Assembly (NCBI GenBank): GCA_900540095.1
Contig: UQEO01000062.1
Coordinates: 1 to 11,223, forward strand
DNA: 11,223 nt
Reading direction: 5' to 3'
Source: an uncultured Collinsella sp.
GTDB taxonomy: Bacteria; Actinomycetota; Coriobacteriia; Coriobacteriales; Coriobacteriaceae
Shown: positions 6,639 through 11,223 of the stretch, in pieces
How positions within the stretch are numbered: position 1 is the first letter of the stretch
Layout: each line of letters starts with the position of its first letter
Made by a program: the position numbers and the translations under genes
Notes under the pieces: model-generated
Told to the model about the DNA's origin: nothing
Database searches by the model: none
Seen by the model: the letters and a program-made list of their open reading frames with translations, nothing else

Positions 6639-7787
6639 TTAATCGAGGATGTCGTCGAGGGCACTCTTGATACGGTCGGTCACCGACTTCTTACCGGATG
6701 CGACGTCATCGCCCATCTCGTCGGCAAAGGCGCGAAGCAGCTCGCGCTGCTTGTTGGAGAGATTGGTGGGGACGACCACGCGCAGCTGCACGACCAGACG
6801 ACCGCGCGAACCGCCGCCGCCGATTCGCGGCATGCCGTAATTGTTGACGCTCACGGTGTCACCGTACTGTGTGCCGGCGGGGACACACACCTTGACGACC
6901 TCGTCAGGCATAATGCCCTCGACCTCAATCTCGCAACCGAGCGCGGCCTGCGCAATCGAGATATCGCTCACCAGATACAGGTCATCGCCATTACGCTTAA
7001 AACGCTCGTGGTCGGCGACACGCACGTTGACGATCAGGTCACCAGACGGCTCGCCACGAAGGCCGGCCTCTCCAAATCCACTCACGCGCAGCTGGCGACC
7101 GGTCGAAACACCGGCGGGAATATCGATGTCAATCTTTTCGTGAGAAGGCGTGCGGCCCTGGCCATCACAGGTCTCGCAGGGATGATCGATGACCGTGCCT
7201 TCGCCGTGGCAGTCGGGACAGGGCGAAGAGGACTGAACCTGGCCCAGGAAAGAACGCTGGACCGTCGTCACATAGCCCGTGCCGTGACAGCGGCTGCACT
7301 GCTTTTCGGTCGCGCCCTCGGCCTTGCCGGTACCATTACAGTCATCGCAAGGGGCAAGGCGGTCGTAGCTGATCGTCTTTTTGCAGCCGAGCGCCGCCTC
7401 CTCGAGCGTCACCGAAAGGGAAATGGCCATATCGCGGCCGCGACGACGCTCGCGGCGATTTCGGGCGCCACCGCCGGCACCGCCGCCAAAGAACGACGAG
7501 AAGAGGTCGTCCATACCCATGCCGCCAAAGATATCGTTGATATCGACATAGCCAGAACCACCGGGGCCGTCCGCGGTACCGTAACGGTCGTAGTTAGCAC
7601 GCTTCTGCTCGTCGGAAAGAACGGAATAGGCCTCGTTGAGCTCTTTGAACTTGGCCTCGGCCTCGGGGTCGTCCGAAACATCCGGGTGTACCGTACGGGC
7701 TTTCTTTAGAAACGCGCGCTTGATCGTCCGCGCGTCGGCATCCTTGTCAACGCCAAGTACCTCGTAGTAATCCCTATTTTCCGACAC
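6639..7787 (-). CDS. dnaJ: Chaperone DnaJ, canonical type I J protein
   Basis: DnaJ delivers unfolded clients to DnaK and stimulates its ATPase. All parts are present in the usual order: J domain with HPD at 34-36, G/F-rich linker at about 73-108, four zinc motifs (C147/C150, C164/C167, C190/C193, C204/C207, each CxxCxGxG or close), and two C-terminal beta domains through residue 345. Length is 382, normal for type I. The frame is open up to 7853, but GTG at 7787 is chosen: it starts right before SENRDYYEVLGV, and AAGGA at 7795-7799 lies 7 bases away. A second, unusual J-protein gene lies directly upstream, and mtaB follows after 9 bases. No dnaK, grpE or hrcA is next to it. No CIRCE or HspR-type repeat is visible upstream. 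Confidence 0.95.
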   Translation of the reverse strand: MSENRDYYEVLGVDKDADARTIKRAFLKKARTVHPDVSDDPEAEAKFKELNEAYSVLSDEQKRANYDRYGTADGPGGSGYVDINDIFGGMGMDDLFSSFFGGGAGGGARNRRERRRGRDMAISLSVTLEEAALGCKKTISYDRLAPCDDCNGTGKAEGATEKQCSRCHGTGYVTTVQRSFLGQVQSSSPCPDCHGEGTVIDHPCETCDGQGRTPSHEKIDIDIPAGVSTGRQLRVSGFGEAGLRGEPSGDLIVNVRVADHERFKRNGDDLYLVSDISIAQAALGCEIEVEGIMPDEVVKVCVPAGTQYGDTVSVNNYGMPRIGGGGSRGRLVVQLRVVVPTNLSNKQRELLRAFADEMGDDVASGKKSVTDRIKSALDDILD

Positions 7788-7808
7788 GACCGAATCCTTC
7801 CAACTTTC

Positions 7809-7837
7809 ATTATTGTCACAGTGCGTCCTATACCCAA
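7809..7837 (-). promoter_or_regulatory. Possible weak promoter before dnaJ
   Basis: In the 81-base gap between the two J-protein genes, TTGGGT (7832-7837) and AATAAT (7809-7814) are spaced by 17 bases on the minus strand. The -10 matches the consensus at five of six positions, the -35 at only three. Transcription would start just upstream of the dnaJ Shine-Dalgarno site. The AT-rich patch stands out in GC-rich DNA, but chance is a real alternative. Confidence 0.25.
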
Positions 7838-7868
7838 GCTGGGCCGGCCGCAAACAGAGGGTTTGATG

Positions 7869-8972
7869 TTATTGCATCCCGTAGGGCGAAAGCATGGCCT
7901 GCTGCGAGCAGCTCGCAAACCAGACCGACACGAGCGCAAACATAAAGCCGTTGGCAAAACCATTGGCAAACTGCATCGCGCCGCGCTTCCACCACAGCAG
8001 GCTGCGATGAAGCACGCCGTCCGACAGCACCATGAACAAGCCCATGGCAAACGGAATGAAGCACATCATGGCGAAGGCGGAGAACACGCCCGAGATGGCC
8101 GACAGCACCAAAAACGGAGCGATGATGCCCATGAGGTAGAAGCCGGTGCGAGCCTTACCCTCCAGGCGCTCGGCCTCAACGTGCGCACGACCGACCAGAT
8201 CGCCGCCCGAAGCGCCGTTCGTGCCGGCGTGACCCATGTTGGGGACGCGCACCTCGTCGCCATCATGCGTGCCGGCGGGAAACTCAATCGTCTGCTCGGA
8301 GGTCACACGGACACGGCCGCTGCCACCGCAATCGGGGCACGGGTCGGCAACGACCTTGCCGGAACCGCCGCACTCAGGACAAACCGTCTGGAACGTGCCC
8401 GCACCAAACAGGAAAGACAGGTCGACATCGATATGGCCGCGACCACCGCAGCTCGGACAGGTGTGGGCATGCTCTGACGAAACGGAGCCCGATCCGCCAC
8501 AATGTCCGCAGGTGTCAAAGCGGGTGTAGCGAACGGTCTTGTGGGCACCGCCCTTAGCCTCCTTGACGTCGAGCTTGATATCGACGACCACGTTGGCGCC
8601 ACTCTCGGGGTTGTAGGCCGCCTGGCCGCGACGGGGCTGGCCCCAGGCGCCCCCGAAGGGGAAACCGCCGTCAAAGGGATTGCCGTAACCGGCGCTGCCG
8701 GCATAGCCACCGCCATAGGGCGAAGCCGTCGGTGCACCGGCAAAGGGATTGCCCGACCGCATGGCGTCGTAACGCGCACGCTTCTGCTCGTCCGAGAGCA
8801 CGGCGTAGGCCTCGGAAACCTCTTTAAACTTTTCCTCGGCATCCGGCTCTTTATTGACGTCCGGATGGAGTTTGCGGGCCTTTTGCTGGAAAGCCTTTTG
8901 AATATCACGCGAGGTGGCGTCCTTGGAGACACCCAAAATCTCGTAGTAATCTTTTTCGTTCATCGTCGCCAT
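7869..8972 (-). CDS. Membrane-anchored DnaJ-like protein (J domain, zinc centre, C-terminal membrane helices)
   Basis: This 367-residue protein starts as a type I J protein: J domain with HPD at 36-38, G/F linker at about 73-116 with repeated NPF motifs, and four zinc motifs (C155/C158, C172/C175, C198/C201, C212/C215). The first C-terminal beta domain ends near residue 265. The second substrate-binding domain is missing. In its place residues 277-356 are hydrophobic and suggest three membrane helices at about 277-296, 299-317 and 337-355. Basic segments before the first helix (EGKAR) and after the second (HRSLLWWKR) put the J domain in the cytoplasm. The ATG at 8972 is chosen because AGGAGG (8982-8987) lies 9 bases upstream; longer frame starts precede that site. 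It is probably a co-chaperone that recruits DnaK to the membrane, which is inference. It may be mis-annotated simply as DnaJ. Confidence 0.85.
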   Translation of the reverse strand: MATMNEKDYYEILGVSKDATSRDIQKAFQQKARKLHPDVNKEPDAEEKFKEVSEAYAVLSDEQKRARYDAMRSGNPFAGAPTASPYGGGYAGSAGYGNPFDGGFPFGGAWGQPRRGQAAYNPESGANVVVDIKLDVKEAKGGAHKTVRYTRFDTCGHCGGSGSVSSEHAHTCPSCGGRGHIDVDLSFLFGAGTFQTVCPECGGSGKVVADPCPDCGGSGRVRVTSEQTIEFPAGTHDGDEVRVPNMGHAGTNGASGGDLVGRAHVEAERLEGKARTGFYLMGIIAPFLVLSAISGVFSAFAMMCFIPFAMGLFMVLSDGVLHRSLLWWKRGAMQFANGFANGFMFALVSVWFASCSQQAMLSPYGMQ

Positions 8973-9030
8973 GCGCGGCAACCTCCTGCTCACAGCAGCG
9001 TATATATTGCGGTAATTCTACCCGAGCGGC

Positions 9031-10263
9031 CTAGGCTAGACCCCAAAACAGCTCGAACAGAACATTTCCATCGAGCCAGCCCAGGTGGGTCGGCGCCAGG
9101 CGGGCACAGGAGCGGCCAGCGATGACATCGACAGAGGAGATAGGCTCCGCATGAGTATCACCGTGCTCGGGCACCCAAGCGGCAAGCCCAAGCTCAAGAG
9201 CGCGGTCACAAACCGCTGTCAGCTCCTCAGCAGGGATGACACGAGCCGCGCGAACCAACAGATCGGACGCGACACCGCGCGTCATGCGACAAGCGAGCAT
9301 CAGGTCCTCTGCTGCCGCCTCGCGATGCGTAAGGTACTCGGCCTCAAACGCCGTCGCGTCATCGTTGCGCTGGACCAGACGCACGCGATGAAAGTCACCA
9401 CGGGGGGCCACGTCGGGATACAGCCCGGCCAAGCGATCGAAATCCTCGGCATCGAGCATACCCGCGGCAGAACGACCCAAACCCAGGTAGCCCTGTCCGG
9501 TCCAATAGGCAATGTTGTGGGCGCATTCATGCCCATCGAGCGCGTAGCTCGCCACCTCATACGGATGGTAGCCCGCCGAACTCAGCCGCTCGCGCGCAAC
9601 GTCCATGCATGCGGCCTGGAAATCCTCATCAGGCTCAAGCGACTCGTCACGGCACGCCATGCGGTAAAGCGGCGTGCCCTCCTCGAGCGTGAGCGGATAG
9701 ACCGACACATGGTGCGGGGCCGCCGCAAGCACGCCATCGAGCGTGTGCTGCCAGCTCGCCATAGTCTGTCCGGGAAGCCCGCACATAAGATCGCACGACA
9801 CATCGAGCCCAACATCCTTCACCGTCGCGATAGCCTCAAGCGCCCGTTCGGCATCATGGATACGGCCAATAACAGCCAACTCGGTATTGTCGAGGGATTG
9901 CACGCCCAGAGAGATGCGCGTGACACCCGCCTCGGCAAGCGTGGTGGCGAGTTCGGCGGTCAGCGACTCGGGATTGGCCTCGCAAGTAAACTCAACGGGC
10001 TTGCACCACATGGAGATACGACGGGCAAGTTCCACCAGGCGCTCCCCTGCCAGCGACGGCGTTCCGCCGCCTACGTAGACCGTGCGGATCTGCCTGAGTG
10101 CCCCGGCGTTGCCATAGGCATCGAGCCGCACATACAGGTGCTCAAAATAGGCATCGAGAGCAGCACCCAGGTCGCACGGAGCGAAGCTGCGCGAATCAAA
10201 GTCGCAATAGCGGCATTTTTGAGCGCAAAACGGCACGTGCACATACAGCGCGGTAACGGCCAC
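9031..10263 (-). CDS. hemW: Radical SAM heme chaperone HemW
   Basis: HemW is a radical-SAM protein of the coproporphyrinogen oxidase family that acts as a heme-binding chaperone, not as an oxidase. The 410-residue product has the cluster motif C13-x3-C17-x2-C20 followed by Phe22 (CAQKCRYCDF). True HemN has a further Cys at that position, which is the usual way to tell them apart. Also visible are VYVGGGTPS at 62-70, the EANPES segment at 95-100, SLGVQS, and the HNIAYW motif at 249-254 typical of the HemW C-terminal half. Start is GTG at 10263, two bases after the dus stop codon, with GGAGG (10271-10275) lying inside the dus end, so the pair is translationally coupled. A heme-related gene in a probable anaerobe fits HemW's broad distribution. 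Confidence 0.94.
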   Translation of the reverse strand: MAVTALYVHVPFCAQKCRYCDFDSRSFAPCDLGAALDAYFEHLYVRLDAYGNAGALRQIRTVYVGGGTPSLAGERLVELARRISMWCKPVEFTCEANPESLTAELATTLAEAGVTRISLGVQSLDNTELAVIGRIHDAERALEAIATVKDVGLDVSCDLMCGLPGQTMASWQHTLDGVLAAAPHHVSVYPLTLEEGTPLYRMACRDESLEPDEDFQAACMDVARERLSSAGYHPYEVASYALDGHECAHNIAYWTGQGYLGLGRSAAGMLDAEDFDRLAGLYPDVAPRGDFHRVRLVQRNDDATAFEAEYLTHREAAAEDLMLACRMTRGVASDLLVRAARVIPAEELTAVCDRALELGLAAWVPEHGDTHAEPISSVDVIAGRSCARLAPTHLGWLDGNVLFELFWGLA

Positions 10264-10265
10264 CC

Positions 10266-11223
10266 TTAAGCCTCCAGCGGATGAGCGGGCACCGACTCAC
10301 CGGCGGCAAGCGCGGCGTCGCAGGCCACCACGTCGCGCTCGATATCATCGACCAGCGCCATAAACTCCTCGTACGCGGAGCAGCGCACCACCTGAGCGCG
10401 CCAGGCGGCGGCATGGGGCATGCCCTTTAAGTACCAGCTTGCATACGTACGGGCGCGCGACATAAGCGGCAGAAGCTCGTGCGTCAACGTCAGGTGCTCA
10501 CGCAGAGCCTCCAGGCGCTCAACCGAGGAGCGAGAAGGAACCGGTGTGCCATCGAGTGCAAGGGCTCGGGCATCGCCGAACACCCAGGGATTGCCGTAGA
10601 TACCGCGCGCAATAAACACCGCGCTGGCACGCGAGCCTTGCAGATGCTCGGCAGCGTCCTCGGCCGAGAACACATCGCCCGAACCAATCACGGGAATCTC
10701 GACAGCGTCGGCAACCTCATCGACGACAGACCAATCGGCCTGGCCTGTATAGAGCTGCGTGGCACAACGACCGTGCACGGCAACTGCAGAGGCGCCCGCC
10801 CCTTCGAGCATCTGGGCAAACGTTGCGGCGTTGCGGTCCTCGGCATAAAAACCCTTGCGGATCTTCACGGTCACGGGAACATGCGCCGCGCCCACCGCTG
10901 CCTCGACAATCTTCTCGGCCAGGTCGGGCGTGCGCATAAGCGCCGAGCCCTCGCCCTTGGTAACGACCTTGCGAGCCGGACAGGCCATGTTAATATCAAT
11001 CAATGACAGGCGATCGCCCACGCGTTCCTCGACGGCAGCGACGGCACTCGCAAACTGATCGGGCTTAGAACCAAAGAGCTGCACGCAGATCTGCTGCTCC
11101 TCGTCGGCCGGCAACACCAGGCGCCACGTCTTGTTGCTGGCATAGGCAAGGCCTGCAACGCTCACCATCTCGCTGTAGGCAAGGTTGGCGCCGCGGCGGC
11201 GACACATGATGCGATAGGCGGGG
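10266..11223 (-). CDS. dusB: tRNA-dihydrouridine synthase, 5' end outside window
   Basis: Dus enzymes use FMN and NADPH to reduce uridines in the tRNA D-loop to dihydrouridine. The fragment lacks only a short N-terminus: the frame is open to the window edge and reads PAYRIMCRRRGANL before YSEMVSVAGL, matching the family's start of the TIM barrel, so the Met at 11207 is internal. Family features follow in order: VQLFGSKPDQF, DINMACPARKVV with the catalytic Cys, VTVKIRKGFY, AVHGRCATQLYTGQADW with the phosphate-contacting residues, VIGSGDVFS, and the FMN loop IARGIYGNPW. The helical tRNA-binding domain forms the C-terminal third. The usual NMGCP is NMACP here. Assignment to the DusB subgroup is likely but not certain. 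Confidence 0.93.
   Translation of the reverse strand, partial: PAYRIMCRRRGANLAYSEMVSVAGLAYASNKTWRLVLPADEEQQICVQLFGSKPDQFASAVAAVEERVGDRLSLIDINMACPARKVVTKGEGSALMRTPDLAEKIVEAAVGAAHVPVTVKIRKGFYAEDRNAATFAQMLEGAGASAVAVHGRCATQLYTGQADWSVVDEVADAVEIPVIGSGDVFSAEDAAEHLQGSRASAVFIARGIYGNPWVFGDARALALDGTPVPSRSSVERLEALREHLTLTHELLPLMSRARTYASWYLKGMPHAAAWRAQVVRCSAYEEFMALVDDIERDVVACDAALAAGESVPAHPLEA

Noticed and set aside
5022..7709. An 895-codon open frame on the plus strand, opposite phoH, mtaB and dnaJ
   Set aside because: It is the antisense shadow of three well-recognised genes and runs across their junctions. Its translation is low-complexity (rich in Gly, Ala, His, Asp, Leu) with no domain. GC-rich coding DNA that avoids TTA, CTA and TCA codons produces such frames.
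7788..7853. N-terminal extension of dnaJ to 7853
   Set aside because: The extra 22 residues precede the ribosome site at 7795-7799 and are not J-domain sequence; GTG at 7787 fits better.
7851..7865. CAAAC-AGAGG-GTTTG inverted repeat after the membrane J-protein gene
   Set aside because: The stem is only five pairs and no T run follows, so it is not a credible terminator.
7788..9030. CIRCE or HspR-type heat-shock operator upstream of the J-protein genes
   Set aside because: Neither the TTAGCACTC/GAGTGCTAA repeat nor the CTTGAGT/ACTCAAG repeat is present in the two gaps.
9001..9040. AT-rich TATATA patch and the partly palindromic CTAG-rich stretch at the hemW stop, as a promoter
   Set aside because: No -35 sequence at acceptable spacing is visible before TATATA or TAGAAT.
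9085..10269. A 394-codon plus-strand frame opposite hemW
   Set aside because: It covers the same stretch as hemW, whose radical-SAM and HNxxYW motifs are unambiguous. The antisense product resembles no family I know.
1..11223. Mobile element, phage, defence system or CRISPR array
   Set aside because: Every sizeable region is covered by housekeeping genes in a conserved order on one strand, with no transposase, integrase or repeat array.

Overview
The window is one head-to-tail block of twelve protein genes, all on the minus strand, so transcription runs from the right edge to the left. The order as transcribed is dus (5' end cut by the window edge), hemW, a membrane-anchored DnaJ-like gene, dnaJ, mtaB, phoH, ybeY, dgkA, era, recO, rpsO and pnp (3' end cut by the window edge). 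There are no tRNA or rRNA genes, insertion sequences, CRISPR arrays or other signs of recent transfer. The longest gene-free gap is 150 bases, so this is a housekeeping block and not an accessory island.

The DNA is GC-rich and uses GTG and TTG starts freely. The order hemW - (stress genes) - dnaJ - mtaB - phoH - ybeY - dgkA - era - recO is the classic one of Gram-positive bacteria. GC-rich DNA combined with a Bacillota-like order including dgkA and mtaB suggests an anaerobic actinobacterium of the class Coriobacteriia (Collinsella-like). That placement is an inference from gene content and recall, not from a search.

Layout: 9031-11223 holds dus and hemW (tRNA dihydrouridine; radical-SAM heme chaperone). 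6639-8972 holds two adjacent J-domain genes. The downstream one is a complete canonical DnaJ. The upstream one keeps the J domain, G/F linker and zinc centre, but loses the second C-terminal substrate-binding domain to a hydrophobic, probably three-helix, membrane region. 3464-6629 holds mtaB, phoH, ybeY, dgkA and era, tightly packed with short gaps or overlaps and with Shine-Dalgarno sites built into the preceding stop codons. 1632-3464 is era-recO, where an inverted repeat spans the era stop and abuts the recO start. 1-1493 is rpsO and pnp, separated by an intrinsic terminator and a strongly structured pnp leader.

Functionally the cluster combines ribosome and rRNA maturation (YbeY, Era, S15), tRNA modification (Dus, MtaB), RNA turnover (PNPase, PhoH), protein folding (two J proteins), envelope lipid recycling (DgkA), DNA repair (RecO) and cofactor insertion (HemW). 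Relative to relatives as I recall them, hrcA/grpE/dnaK, prmA, rsmE, the HD-domain membrane protein gene and cdd are missing from their usual places. The most unusual items are the membrane DnaJ-like protein, the pnp leader with two mutually exclusive hairpins, the era/recO junction hairpin and the acidic N-terminal tail on Era.
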